In this document: piece by piece, positions 45,470 through 59,479 of the stretch
Layout: the number at the start of each line of letters is the position of its first letter
Position numbering within the stretch: the first letter of the stretch is position 1
DNA from: Selaginella tamariscina
Lineage: Eukaryota; Streptophyta; Lycopodiopsida; Selaginellales; Selaginellaceae
Assembly (NCBI GenBank): GCA_003024785.1
Contig: PUQB01000307.1
Coordinates: 231,675-295,674, forward strand
Direction: 5' to 3'
DNA: 64,000 nt
Position numbers and translations under genes: made by a program
Notes under the pieces: generated by a model
Told to the model about the DNA's origin: nothing
Database searches by the model: none
What the model saw: the letters and a program-made list of their open reading frames with translations, nothing else

Positions 45470-47974
45470 TCGTAGGAACTTTGCAGGCTAGATTCAGGTG
45501 GTTTCGGTGGATTGTCCATGTCCAATCCCGAGGTTGCGACTTGGAAGCCCGGTCGTTGCCTCAGGTTATGTAGGTGTTATGATGTGTTGGCCTTGACCTG
45601 GATGCCGTGAGGGTCCGTGTACCGGTGGTTTGGAGTTGCGTTGTAGAGGGCAAACCCGTTGGGGAGGAAGAGAGAGATGGCCCTCCTAGGGTTTGGCTCT
45701 AGCTAGAATAGAGGAAGGGTATATGTATTACAGCTGAAATTATAATGTGGCCAAGTGGCCGCTGGACACGACCCCTATCTAGCCCATAAACAAGACGTGA
45801 GAGAAGATGAATTAGAAGGACCTCTATCCACTGTTTGATTACTTGTTTATATATAATGGATTGGGAAGTACTTGGTTGTACTCATTGGGTGGGTGTGTCC
45901 TTGGAAAGACTGGGTACATGTAACTATCTTAACGTGCTATCTTTTACATCTTGGTAATTAATCCGGACAATCGGATTCAGGTTGCTGTCAACTTTGCTTA
46001 TCACATGTCCTGATTTGTCAGCGTTGTCTAATAGTGGTTAACATCCTTTTAGCTATTGTCTCATGGTTGCCCTTTATCAGTACACCACTCGAGTCTTGCC
46101 ATTGTTTATACGCTCTGCTGGTCCGTCTTTACATGCGGTCGCATAACCATCAACCAGATGCTCGGACTTACACACTGACATGTCCTTGAGCCATGTCTTT
46201 AGTGTCCTTGGCTTACCTTGTAGTGCTTGTGGTACATGGCAGTCTCCTTCTCAATTGCTTCCAACTTGATCTCTAGTGCAGCTGTCGTTGCATCTTTGAG
46301 CTCAGTGGTCCTTTATAACTTGGCTGCAATTCCCTTGTCCTATTCTTGGCCTTGCACCATATGTCTCATTGATCCGTTCTTGTGCTAGTTGTAGCTCTTC
46401 CTCCTTAATGGCCTTTCTAGCTCTTGTACTGTGGCCAACACTTGGCTTACCTTGACCTCGGCTGCCCATACTCGCTCCATGTTGTCATCCTATTGAGGTA
46501 GAATCACCATGGCCCCATCATTTGATGTGGTCCCCTTGTCTTGGGCCGTGAGTTGTGCCTTGACCCTTTTTACTTCTCACTATTGTGCCTTGAGCTAGTC
46601 ATTATGTTGGTGTAGTTTTTTGCTATGGCTATCAATTCGTAGGCATCCTTGAGTTCTGCGTCCTTTCATTAGAACTCGCGATGTTCTCCTAGCCTTGTTG
46701 GGCCTTCTCAGCTACTGCATACTCACGGTCGCACTAGAGCTGTTTGCGGATGCACTAGAATTGTTTGAGGCTACCCTAAAGATCTTCATGCTTTTCTTGG
46801 AGCTCGTCAAGTGCAGTAGTTATGGAGGTGCAGGTTTGTTGGATGGATGCTAGTTCTTTCTTCACCTTCTCCCACTATTGAACACCCTAGAGTGTGCTAT
46901 ATTGCCTGGCGTTCCTTTGAACGATCTAGTATTGGCTTGTGAGGCTCTTCATGATGGCGTTGTGCTCCTCAGCTATTCCCTTGAGATCCAATTTGTGCCA
47001 TGCCTTTTCCAATTCGACTAAAGAGATTTGTGAGATCATCATGTAGTCCAAATGCCCAATGCTCGTTTGTGTGGAAGTGGTGGTACGCATCTAACAAATG
47101 CACCTCCGATTCTTCTCCTTTTGGTTTTGGCTTACCTACTGGCGATTGTGGCAACTGTCTGGTGTGTTCAATTGATTCCTACTGTACTTGTGGTGGGCTA
47201 ATCGGGTATTGTGATGGGAACTGTCAGGATTGATTGTGTTGCTAGGGACCTCTTCTCCTCTTGTGGATTTTGAACCTTGGCTGCTTTGATTCTAGAGATT
47301 CTTCGTCTCATCCCCTTTTTCAAGATGACTCCGTGGCCTCCAATTGTTTTCCTTTGTCCATTTGGCTTGCCTCGAATTGCTCCCCCTCTCCTCAGTGTCT
47401 TGTGGTGTTGGTTCAAAGTGGCGTCAGTATGGGGGTTGGAACTCGACTAAGCAACTAGGTGATCACGACGTTGATGTGTTCATTTGTTGAAAGTCTTTGC
47501 TTGCTTCCACTTCTGATCCCATTGATGCTGCAAGTTAGCGCCAGAATCATGTAGTGTTTGAGGTAGTCTACTAGGTCCACTTCGATCTCTTTCCATGTGT
47601 AGCATAAGGCATTCACCAACCATGTGGCGATCCTCCTCTCAATTTTTTTTGTAAACATAAAGGTAACTAGTGCAAGGAACTCATCTACCTATTTTCCTTC
47701 TTGTAGGCTAAACCTGGACATGAAGATCTTCTCCTTATTCGTTAGGAACCATTGGTACGTGAGTTCCATAAGACCGTCCAATGGCATCTCACCCTCTAGT
47801 AGCTTGAAGACCAATGCTAGGTCGTCAATCTTCACATAATACAACGTGCTTCCCCGTAGGCTAAATCTGATTCTGGATCGCTTGGACTTTTCGGTCTCCA
47901 GCTAGCAGATTGTATAAAGCATCTTGCTAGCTTTGCGAACACCAATTCTTCCACATGTTCCCATGGAGGATTTT
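45470..47974 (-). pseudogene. degenerate coiled-coil / gag-like sequence, unit B
   Basis: Counterpart of 15640-18130. The piece 47455-47658 keeps a 67-codon frame (KKIERRIATWLVNALCYTW). It is cut at 47975 by the gag fragment, at the same base as in unit A. Confidence 0.4.
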
Positions 47975-48979
47975 TTTGACGACGCTCGAACAAACAGTTG
48001 TTGTAGCGAACGGCTTGTTACATGATCTCCACTAGGCATCCGATAACATAAGGAGAAGGTCCTTCACGTCATCCCTCAACCCAAAATGGAAGTGTTCGAT
48101 CAATGCAATCTCGTTCCATAGAATGTTCGTGCAAAGTTGCTGAAATTCATATGTATAGACGGAAGCTGGTCGGAATCCTTGTGTGAGCTTTCTTAACTTC
48201 GTGCATGCAGAACGGTACTTATTGGGATCTCCAAAGCAAGCTTCAAAGGCAGCCACGAATCCTTCAAAATTTTTCATCAATGAGTTGTTACGCTCCAACA
48301 AAAAGGCAACCCAAGCCCGTGGGAATTTAACTAGTAAGGATGTCAAAAGGCTAGCCTTTTGTGCATCAGTCGAGTAGTGGCATGATTGCATACGGATCAA
48401 AAGCCTGATCTAATTCAGGAAACCTTGAAAATTAGCATGATTGCCACTAAACTTCTTTGGCATGCTGATCTTTAGCTTTGAAGAAGAGTTCGATGGAAAG
48501 GAAACCAACGATTGTCAAAATTGATTTTAAACCATGGTTTCACTATTCATGAATAATAAAATAAAATTTAGGGTTAAATATATATATTATTAATATATAT
48601 AATTAATAAATTAATACTATATATTCATAATATTAAAAAATATAAGATTTAATTTATGTATTTTATATAATTGAAGATCATCAAAAATCATTATATATAT
48701 TGAGTTAAATTTTTTTGATCTAAGTCATCATGGTTTTTTTAGTGGTCTAGGTCACGGTCTAAGTCAATTTTATTAATCTATGGAGGAAACCATGAATGCT
48801 TGAGAGAGAGCCTGCACAACAGCCTTGGAGGATGCATCAGCAGGTGCATGCGCCGCGTTGGTGGAACTTTGCAGATCTGTGACCACTTGGCGCAAAAAAA
48901 AGGGGAAAAACAAGGAGAAAAACTAAGAAAAAAAAGTAACTAAAAATCGAGGAGTTATGAAAGGAGTTACTATTAAATT
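47975..48979 (-). pseudogene. Ty3/gypsy gag fragment, unit B
   Basis: Best-preserved gag piece of the family: 48400 down to 48032 is open for 122 codons, with AWVAFLLERNNSLMKNFEGF and FHFGLRDDVKDLL. It lacks the zinc knuckle and carries the MITE-like insertion upstream. Confidence 0.7.
48508..48783. mobile_element. MITE-like insertion with 9-bp target duplication (unit B)
   Basis: Same insertion as at 18667-18939, flanked by AGGAAACCA at 48499-48507 and 48784-48792, so it was present before the unit duplicated. Confidence 0.7.
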
Positions 48980-49258
48980 GTCAAGCCATGATTCAAGAAC
49001 AATGAGGCTTGACTCAATAGCAGGACAAGAACTAGGAACAAACCAAGAACAGGAGGCAAGAAGCAAAATAAGAACAAAACAAAAACAAAACAAGAATGAT
49101 CGTAGAATGACTAGTGTTGATAATAACTAATTGTACAACAATTAGGTCAAAGCTTTATGCTCACAACTCGAAGAGCTAATCTAGGCATGAGCTAAAAATA
49201 TACTCCAAAGGCTAATTTAGTCATGAGCTAAAATAATGTCCCTTATCCTATATGTATA
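48980..49258 (-). repeat. partial LTR at the B/C junction (empty transposon site)
   Basis: LTR sequence runs without interruption through CCTATATGTATATCCTGTAA near 49250, the point that holds the 14.9-kb element between units A and B. Confidence 0.75.
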
Positions 49259-50679
49259 TCCTGTAAGCATATTCTGTAGGCATATTCTGTATCCCGTATT
49301 TTGTATCTTGTATCATGTATCTACACTAACTTTTGACCCTTTTGATCTTGTCATTTCTTGATTCTCACAAACTTAAGTTTCTTTGCCATCAACTACTAAT
49401 TTTTATTTATTAGCCATTGGTTGTTGCACATTTTACAACATGAGTGCATAATCTTTTAAGTGATTTCAACTATTATTCTAGTGTGAATAGAACGTAACTA
49501 ACGTAAAGAGATTTTGATTTAAACTGTTAAGGCCAAAGCTTAAATTAGAGTACAAATTGAATGTTTTAGTGGAGAAAGAAAAAAAAAGAACATATATTAA
49601 TTGCTATTATAAGAGATCAACCAACAATTAATGTTCAACCGGAATAATGAAACACTAACCTCCTTTACTAGTGTCTATGAGCACTTGTATAGATTTAAAT
49701 ATGGACCTTTCGTTCTGGATCTAAATTTGGACTTTTATTTTTATATTAAAATTTAGACATTTAATTCTGTATTTGGAACCATTGATTTCTTATCTTAGAG
49801 TATTTTAATGTTGGCGTATACCATTATTAACATCAACTTGATATATTTTGGTGGTTCATATGAACATGGATTTGTACAATTTAATGTTGTAGTTGGTTTC
49901 GATTTAAGAGACTATGAATTGGTACTCCCTTCAAATTTGAACATGGCTAACATATTAACCAACCCATTTGACATAGCATTAATATTAATTTAAAGGTCAA
50001 ATATGGATATACAATTTGTTTATGATCTTCATAAAACTGTTATATATTGTACTTTATACACCACAAATGATGCAAAAATGTGTGAAACTTTGGCAAAAGC
50101 TTTGTAAACTTCTCAAGAATAAAACCTTTCAATATAGACCCATTTTGGGGAAAATTAACAACTTCTTTCATTAGAGCGTAAAAATGCCTATCAACCTAGC
50201 TATTTGCCATGCATTGTCACTTCCAATACACACAAAATAAGAACTGTCTAATTCTTAGACACTTCACTTTTAATTAGTTGATCACATAATTTTGCTTAAA
50301 CTCTTGGCTCAACTTAGTTCTTTTGACGATATTGTTTGTTATGACATCAACACTTGAACAAAAAAAAAGCTCATGTCGCATTCCTAGATGGCATCTCATT
50401 TGCTAATTGCATTTAAATATTAAATTAATAGCACATTAAAACATTATTTGTCATAATTCTAACTTGGTGGGTTGACTACCTAGTAAAGATTGTAGGATAT
50501 ATAAATAAAAGATTCAAGCATAATTAGGTCATCATGACCAGGGCCTCTCATAATAAATTATCTTTGCCTAGTTGACTTAAAGGGAGAGGAAAGGTTGTGA
50601 TATTTAGTATTAAAGTGGTCTTGGGTTTGATTTTCATCAAGGGATAAACTTTTAATAAAGCTCACGTCACTAAGGTTGG

Positions 50680-51215
50680 AGTATATATCCTTGCTTAACT
50701 AAACCCTCGATCACATGGAATTGCCTCGCCTAATTAAACCCCTTGATCACATGGGATCACCTCGCTAAGCGGTCACACAATGTGGAATCTCCTTTGAGCT
50801 GTTTGGGATAATCTCACACTGTGTATCCTTGCTAATAAACCCTTGATCACACAATGTGGGGATCACCTTGCTAAGGGTCACACAATGTGAGGATCACCTT
50901 TGCTGTTTGAGATAATTTCACATTGTGTATCCTTGCCTAACTAAACCCTTGATCATTGTTTGGGTGGGGATCGCCTCTAATCTGTTCAGGATAATCTCAC
51001 ATGTATCCTTGCTTAACTAAACCTCACACAATGTGGGGATTGTGTATCCTTGCTTAACTAAACTCCACACAATGTGGGGATTGCCTCTGAGCTTTTTGGG
51101 ATAATCTCACACTGTATCTTACCTAACTAAACTCTCGATTACATGGGATTGCCTTGCCAAGTTGTTACACAATGTGGGGATTGCCTCTGAGCTGTTCAAG
51201 ATAATCTCACACTGT
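50680..51215. repeat. ~125-bp minisatellite of unit C
   Basis: Counterpart of 5560-6130. Confidence 0.8.
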
Positions 51216-53717
51216 AGACCTCAGACATGCAAGTACGAAGATATATATCTATTGTATGAACTTTGAGAGAGATAACAAGTTTACTTGCAGGACGAAGGCA
51301 GAGAGACGAGATTAGCCACGAGGCTAAGTGATGTGATTGATTCTAGTATTGGTATCTTTCCAGTACGTAATTACTACTGTATTTTGTTGCGTTGCGATTT
51401 GAATTTAAACCTTAGACTAGATTCATATATTTTTGCACACTACACATTCTTTGATTTTCATATTCAGCTACCATTTCATCACCCAACGTGATCTTTTTTC
51501 CACACGTACGGAAAGCGGCTAACTGAGGACATACAGTCTGAGGTAGAAGGTGAATCTCCAAGCTGTTGTGAAGGAGACATTAACACATACTGTGCATGTG
51601 TATGTTAGAGAAAGAGGGGGCGGGGGGGAGGGACCGTCATGCACATCATCCCATTCTATGAAACAATTATAAAGCTTTATGTTACTCTCGTATCTGCCCA
51701 AAAGCAAAGGAGATGATCCTCTTTGTGTGGTTATATCATGCATACATGTGTATGTATGTGTGTGCAAATTCATGGATATGCATATATATGTATACATGTC
51801 TCACAACACACATATACGCACATAGGCACATGCACGCACATGGTTGATGGAGGTCCTGCACATGAGTTCTTCTTTATTGGAGTCTATCACGAGGTTTACA
51901 CTCAATTCATGGTCTATTATAAAGTGATGAACATTATATTTATTACTAAGTTGACTTATGAAGAACAAATTCCCTCGGTTGTGTACTTAATGTCATATAC
52001 ATATGTATATACATCAATATATAATGCTAAAAAGTTAAGTTTTTTATTGTGTGGTTCTACATAAGAGTTTATCATCATAATACTATGAACTGTATGAATA
52101 CACAAAGGTTAATGAAAATTTATCTGTGTGAGACACTGTTTGCTTTTGGAGAGTATATGTTCATGTGATGTTGTGGGTGTGTGTTAATAGAAGTTTTTGT
52201 GTGCACAAGCGAATGAATAATGTGTGTGTGTGTGTGTTGAAATCCTTATAAGCACAGTTAAATTGCATGTTCACGCGCGCGCTTATAAGTAATAATAAAA
52301 TAATTCATACCTTATTAATAGTTAAAACGATTCAGTTAATATCACATTGTTCTGCTAATATAAAGTTAAAAATGTGAAATTGCTAAAACAAATTATAATT
52401 ATTCTTTTTAATTAGTACATTTTTAACTAAAAACATTTATTATAATGTTTAACGAGTTCCATAGTGCATTAAAAAAATAAAAAATGAACAAACACACACA
52501 ACACACACACAACACACACACAACACAGATTAATGAGGTGGTGAACCTTGGAAACTGCCTGGGGTCTTTGTAAGCGCTCTAGAATCGCTTTTTTCATATG
52601 AATGATTCACACACACACACATCACACATGTACATCTGCATGATCATCTCCTTTACTTTTGAACAAAAACGATCCACAAGTATAATAAATTTGCTTCATA
52701 AAATGGGGTGATGGCACGAATGCTGAATCTCTCTTCTATCTATTTATCTATGTATAGACACACACACATAGGGAATGTGTTGGTATAACTAGGTAACATA
52801 TCCTGTATCACCTCAGTTAGCCGCTTCTGAAAGTGTGGAAATTTGATTAGGTTCGCCTAGCACCACTGAAGATGAAAATAAAAAAATGTGTGCAGCGTGC
52901 AGAGATATATAAATCGAGTTTTAATTTAGGTTTAAATTCGAATAGAAATGCAAGAAAAATATTAGTAAGTATATACATCACATCACTGCGCTTCGCAGCT
53001 AATCTAGTCCTCTCCGCCTTCATCCTGCACGTAAACTTGTCATTCTCTCTCAAAGTTCATACAATAGACATGTCCGATCGAGGTCCACAATGTGAGATTA
53101 TCCCCAACAGCTGCATGCAGAGTCCTCACCACATATACATGTATCTTGGATATATGTACATGTATTTTGTCCTCTATTTATACTTCATATGGTAGTACAT
53201 ATATACTGTGTAGAGTAAGGAGTGTTTAATATATAACAAACCTTAGTGCAGAATACATACTTATGTAACCTATAAAGTTAGAGTGAGTTTACGCCATCCA
53301 TAATAAGAAACTTAAACGTTATTGTTATTACAAACTTCAGGCACAAAAACACAATGTGTGTAGTATGCTTCGGTACAGCTATAGCTATGTACTGTGCGTG
53401 AGGGTATTATAGATGTGATATATTATATATCAACTGTTCTCTCTCTGTGGCTAGTAATACACACTCAGTACATAACGGATAGAACCTTGGAGGGGTTCAA
53501 AATACACATAAAAATACACGCACTCACACACACACGCTAAATCCATGTATGTATGCAAATAAGTGGAGTCCGAACTGAATGTCCTTGCTGCATGCCTTGA
53601 GTAGATGCAGGCCACACACACAGAGGTACACCAAGCCACACAGGCACAGGCAGGGTTTATATACACAAACAAAGAAAAACATTACAAGTTTCACAAGTTG
53701 TTAACAGTCCTACGCAC

Positions 53718-56286
53718 CTAAATCTCTATCTTATAGACAGCTCTACCACCGCGGTATCCTGAATCCCAATTTATATCCACGCGTTCCGCTCGGATGGACA
53801 TATTTCATAAGCTAATTTCTGGCCCTCAATGTCCACAACCATGCACCTCGGACGGGATCCACTTTCAGGATCAAAGATTATGACATGCCGTTGGGGAATG
53901 CTAATGCAATGTGTGTCAATGACATCTGTCTTTGATATTTCCAGATGATATACACGACGGTTGCGGATGATGAATCCACCCACCTTCATTAAAATAAATT
54001 ACCATAAGTCCCTATGTGTGAATATTTACAAACGACTTGCCTGAGCCGTCACGGGCGATCCGGGCCAAGGGCCACGAGGAATGTACGTACTTGGGTTCTG
54101 CATGTTCACATCTCACACATGAATACGTGTATACGCATGGCTGAGTTCATATATATGTGTTTTACCTGAGTGAATTGCAGGGCGTAAAACAATTCGGGAG
54201 TGAACTTGTCACCTTTAAGCATAAAGGAGCCTACCCACATAGTTTCATCCGCCACGAGAATGCATAGCAATTCAGGAAAAGTTCGTCCAACATGTTCCAC
54301 ACGGATCACGTCGGCTATAGTCAGCGGCCTTTCGCTCTGTAAGATAAAGAGGGTAAGACAAGTTTTGCACAGAGCTAAAAGAGAGTGAAAGAAAGAGTAT
54401 AAGTCGTGACTTCAGGTCTTACTGTTTGTTTGTAGGAAGTGCACTGCAGTTGATTCGCTGTCAAATCCATAGTACACAAGGTATGATCAGCTGTAACAGC
54501 AACAAAGTATCCAGAGAGTATCCGCATGAGGTTGCAAGTTGTGGTCAAGCTATGGATTACAGTTGTCCCTACATGTCGGAAATCTCTATAGCAAAGTAAA
54601 CTGGCGTCCCAAGGGTCATAAAACACCTGTAGAAAAAAGCTTTTCAATACAATACGTGTGTGTGCGCTTGTGTGTTTTACCTGGAAATTATCAACAACCA
54701 TTCCTGTAGAGTGTGGTTCAGGCCAAGATAGAGGCAGATCTGGAATGACGACCCGAAAGTTCGATAAGTCCACAAGAGAGGAACGAACGAGCTGTTTGCG
54801 ACGTTTGATAAAAACGGTCTTCGCAGTCGCAGCAAAGCTGGGCTCAATCTGACGCTGAAAGTAAAACCATTTCCCAGACGCTCCAACAAAACGTGTTATT
54901 ATATGTGTATCCTCATTCGTCTGGATTTCTGGGGGTAAAGCAACACGGAAGCTCGGTTCGACTTCCTCTCCAGGAACACCAGCAATGATATTAATATACC
55001 CACGCTGGTCCTCGTAAACATAAGCATCACTGTATAAGACTATGCTCTGTTAGATATACTTCTCTCTTTCTTACACACAAATACACACACACACCTGCGA
55101 GTTGGGGCATTGTGCCAACGTTCCTCGAGGTTAGCACGGAGTTCTGAACCACCTGAGCTTCCTTCAATGTTAATGAATTGAGCACCCTGCGCAATGATCT
55201 GTAATGCAAGACCACGTTAAAACGAAACCGTGTGTATAGAGGGACGTGAACAATATCACATACAAAGAATGCTTACCTTTTCAACTTGTTCAGAAAGTAG
55301 CTCGTCTATTTCATTCTGAAAGAAATTAATATTTAGTATTAGTCAAGTGACCAAGATAGAAATAGCACTATATTGTGTTCTGTGTATGTGGTGTGTGGGC
55401 GTGAGTGTGAGAGAGAGGGGTAGTTTACGATTTTACCTGTAAGAGTCGAATGTCGGCCATCAGATTCATTGCCTGTATTAGAATGAAAAACCAGTTTATT
55501 GTTTGCAAATAATTTGTATATTATGACACCATATTACATGTTTTACGTGAAACGAGTGTGGATTCACGCAGAAAGATGGAAGGATTTCCATGGAATTCCA
55601 TGATCCTAAGTGCAAATTCATAACAAAACGCAAGTTTTCTATGGAAAACTAAAGGAAAATACAAGCAGGTATACGGTGCGTTAAATTCATAAAAGAGCTC
55701 CACGAACAACACAGACTATGGAAGATTTCCATGGATATCGTGATCTAGCTGCAAATTCATAACAAAATGGAAAACTAAGAGAGAATACAAGCAGGTGGGT
55801 TGAATTCATAAAAGAGCTCCACGAACAACACAGAAATATGGAAGATTTCCATGGCATATCATGATCTAGCTGCAAATTCATAACGAAATGGAAACCTAAG
55901 AGAGAATACAAGCAGGTGGGTTGAATTCATAACAGAGCTCCATGAAAAAAACAGATTTCTATGGCATATCATGATCTAGCTGCAAATTCATAACAAAATG
56001 GAAAACTAAGAGAGAATACAAGCAGGTGGGTTGAATTCATAACAGAGCTCCACGAAAAAAACACAGAAATATGGAAGATTTCCATGGCGTATCATGATGT
56101 AGCTGCAAATTCATAACAACTAAGGGAAATACAAGCAGGTGGATTGAATTCATAAAACGAAAAACACAGATTTTTGTATGAAATGTGCAAAGTATAGAAG
56201 GAAAAAATAGATACTTACTTCACTGGATAATTCCCTGTCACTCTTCCATTGCGAGGAGACGAAGGAACCCTACTCCTATACTCCAT
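53718..56286 (-). pseudogene. unknown 8-exon gene, unit C copy (last exon frameshifted)
   Basis: All exons correspond to the unit A gene. The large exon and the CYRDF-type exon are open as in A. The last exon (53718-53983) has lost one base near 53796 (CTCGGATGGAC versus CTCGGATAGGAC), which replaces the final ~25 codons. It is thus less damaged than the unit B copy. Confidence 0.7.
55680..56155. repeat. ~117-bp tandem repeat in intron 1, unit C
   Basis: Counterpart of 11000-11490. Confidence 0.85.
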
Positions 56287-58488
56287 TCGATCACGCGGGA
56301 AAAAAAATTTAAAAGTATATTCTTTGATATCTCTTTCATTTTATTAAACAACTGAAGGGGAGAGGGTTCAACGGTTAAACCGTATATTCTACGAAAATAT
56401 ATATACTAATATAGGATAATCCAGGTGATTTTATTAATTAATTTTGCGATTAAATAGTTTTATTTTAAATACTTTATTAAATCAAATGATCTATAAACAC
56501 ACACATGTGCTTATACCAAAAGATTGAAAAAACATTAAAATGTCATTACTGTAACATTTTTAAAACTACGTTAAGAAATTAAAAAGAAGATGAATGTATA
56601 ATTTTAATTTAGATATATATTTGTTCTTTTGTTTATGTTTCATTCTTATATATGAGATAACACTGAATGTATATAATTAATTAATTTTTTTTTAATTTTA
56701 AAATTTTCGTTAACAATTCAATCGACATATATAAGTCCAAATTGTAACCAAGTCAAACACAGTCCCTATGCATATATAACACGTATGCCTTCCGCTCTCT
56801 CTCTCTCTCTTTCTCACATGCACACACACGCGCGCGCGTGTCCAAGAGAATGCTCTCCTCTCTTACACACACATGGACTTTCATTAACACCTACAAACAC
56901 ACGTGGTCACACACACACGCACAGTTTTCTGTTTCTCTTCTCAAATGTACTTGAACTTTCATCAACATGCATGTACATACCCATCAATTTTTTTTATTAA
57001 CAATTACATATACAAACTCATAATAGCTTTCAAGAACACATGTTCACACTTTTCATACACAAATTATTTATTGTAGCTAAATTCACCTGTACAGTTTCTC
57101 AAATACACAAGCTTTATTTAGCACACACATCATTCTTTCTCACCACCACAAGGATTCCAACACATACACGGTATCCATTAGCTTGTGCATACAAAAGACT
57201 TCTATTAACACACACCCACAACGTCTTATGCACATATACACGCCATAGATTGTCAATAGCCTGTGTAGAAAAGAACAGTAATAAAAAACATAACCCTTTA
57301 GTGTCTGCATACATATACGTAGATGTTTCCCATACAGATGAGGAAATTTGTTCGTAGTAAATATAACTGTAACTAGAAATCTTCGTGTCTTTTTAATGAA
57401 ACATGGACTTGAATGTGCGTGCGTGTGTGTGTGTGCGTGTGTGTGAGAGAGAGAGAGACTTCATGCACATGAACTGCATTAAAGAATCCCTTGAAGAAAA
57501 CCTCATGTGTAGGACTTTCATCAACCATGTGTGTGTAAGTGTTGTAGGTTTAAGTATGCATTAGAAAGTATACCAATACCTTTGCAAAAGTTACTTGAAC
57601 CTGTCATTGAGTGTTAGTATACACATATATACATACATACATAAATTATGGGTATACATGTGCGTAAAACCTACATAGCATACGAATACACACATGTATG
57701 CATGGTATGAATACAAAGAGGACCATCTCCTTTGCTTATGAGCACACAGATAGAAAGATGATCCACAAGTATACATAAAGCTTGATAATTGTTTTATGGG
57801 ATGGGATGTGCATGAATGCGTAATTGTGGTGAGTTTAGGGATTGCAATGAATGTGTGTAAACATGTTTGTGTGTGCATGTGTATATGCATTACCTATGTA
57901 TATGTGTAGACATGTATATATTATAGAAGTGTTCTGTCAACATTAACACTAGCTCATGCACAGTGGTATGTGTTTGTATAGATAATACTCTTGGTTCTCT
58001 TTCTCTCTATATAATGTGTGTGTACAAATTTCTTATATACCCCTAAAATTTGTCATACCTTCAAACAACTTAAATAGAGTGAGTATATGCTTTAAATAAG
58101 GTTTAATGTATTATGCGTATCCATAGTAAGAAACTTAGACATTATTGTTATTATGAACTACAGGCACAAAAACATAATATGTGTAATATGTTTCTGTACA
58201 GTATGCACACACACATGTAGCCAAAGAGAGAACCGTTGAGTATTATCTCAAACTATGTATTATATCGTATCTATAATACCCCCATTCACACAACACGCGT
58301 AAGTATATTGGAGGGATCCAAAATACAGACAAAAGTACACACACACACACATATTATATATATATATAATATATATTATACATTGGTAAGTGATGGAGTC
58401 CGAACTGAAAGTACACACACGTACACACAGGAACAGCCTTAAAACATGTACGGGTTTATATACATAACGAAAAACATTACAAGTTAAC
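56287..58488. other. spacer with microsatellites, unit C
   Basis: Counterpart of 11604-13911, with a contracted (GT)n(GA)n tract near 57420-57457 and a rearranged TA tract near 58352-58381. No gene. Confidence 0.5.
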
Positions 58489-59405
58489 CTAAATCTTTAT
58501 ATTATAGACCTCCGTGTACCCTGAATCCCGGTTTACATCAGGATGTGTGTCAAAAGGTAATGTATGGCCCGTAATGGCTACAATCAGGAACCTCGGATCG
58601 CATCTCATTGCAAGATCATGGACTATGACATGACGTTGGGAAGATTAATGCATTCTCTGTCAATGGCATCTGTCTTTGATATTTCTAGATGATATAAACG
58701 ATTCTTGCATCCCCACCTAGTGCTTATGTGTGTATATATTTACAAACAACTTGCCTGATGAGTCGTCATGCGCACTAGTACGTTTGTGTTACACCAAATG
58801 ATCTGCTTGGAAGGCAGCAGGAATGTACGTACTTGAGTTCTACATGTTCACATATCACGTGATACACACACACTACATTCATATATATGTTGCGTTTTAC
58901 CCGGTTGTAAAACAACTTGGGAGTGAACTTGTCACCTTTTAAGTGTAAGGGAGCCTACCCAAAGGTGCTCTTTATAATTGCATCCGGCAAGAGAATGCAT
59001 AGCAGTTTAATAAGAGTTTGCCCAGGTATAGTCAGCAGCCATCCGCTCTGTAATATAAAGAGGGTAAGACATCATCTAATCGATGTGAGCTTCCTTCAAT
59101 GTTAATGATTCGAGCACCCTGCTCAATGGTCTGTAATTAAATGCAAGACCACATTAAAACGAAAACGTGTGGATGTGAGCAATATCACATACAAGTACAG
59201 TGAGAATATGTCGACTTGCTCACCTTTTCAACTTGTTCAGTAAGTAGCTGGTCCATTTCATTCTGAAAACAATAGTATTAGTTAAGTGAACAGGTAGAAA
59301 TAGCACTATACTGTGTATGTGGCATGTTGGCGTGAGAGAGAGTGTTGATATATAAAATTGATCTTGTCCGTAAGGATCGAAGGTCGGCCATGAGCGTCCT
59401 TGCCT
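58489..59405 (-). pseudogene. decayed, internally deleted paralogue of the unknown gene, unit C
   Basis: Same last exon as in A and B, but sequence joins from ~59070 directly to the short LTINIEGS-type exon. The two large middle exons are gone, ~900 bp less than in A and B. Confidence 0.65.
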
Positions 59406-59479
59406 ATGTCAGAATGAAAACCCAGTTTATTATTTGTAAGTAATTTGTATATTACGACCGTCGGGATCTTTTGCAGGCT

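Larger units (their letters stand above)
34335..49258. repeat. segmental repeat unit B (~14.9 kb)
   Basis: Direct copy of unit A. Landmarks: AT-rich stretch to 35785, minisatellite 35785-36330, forward module 36385-37400, reverse module 37700-38200, unknown gene 38862-41427, paralogue 43713-45390, gag-like pseudogene 45470-47974, gag-LTR 47975-49258. It shares small indels with unit C in the left half and with unit A in the gag part. Confidence 0.9.
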
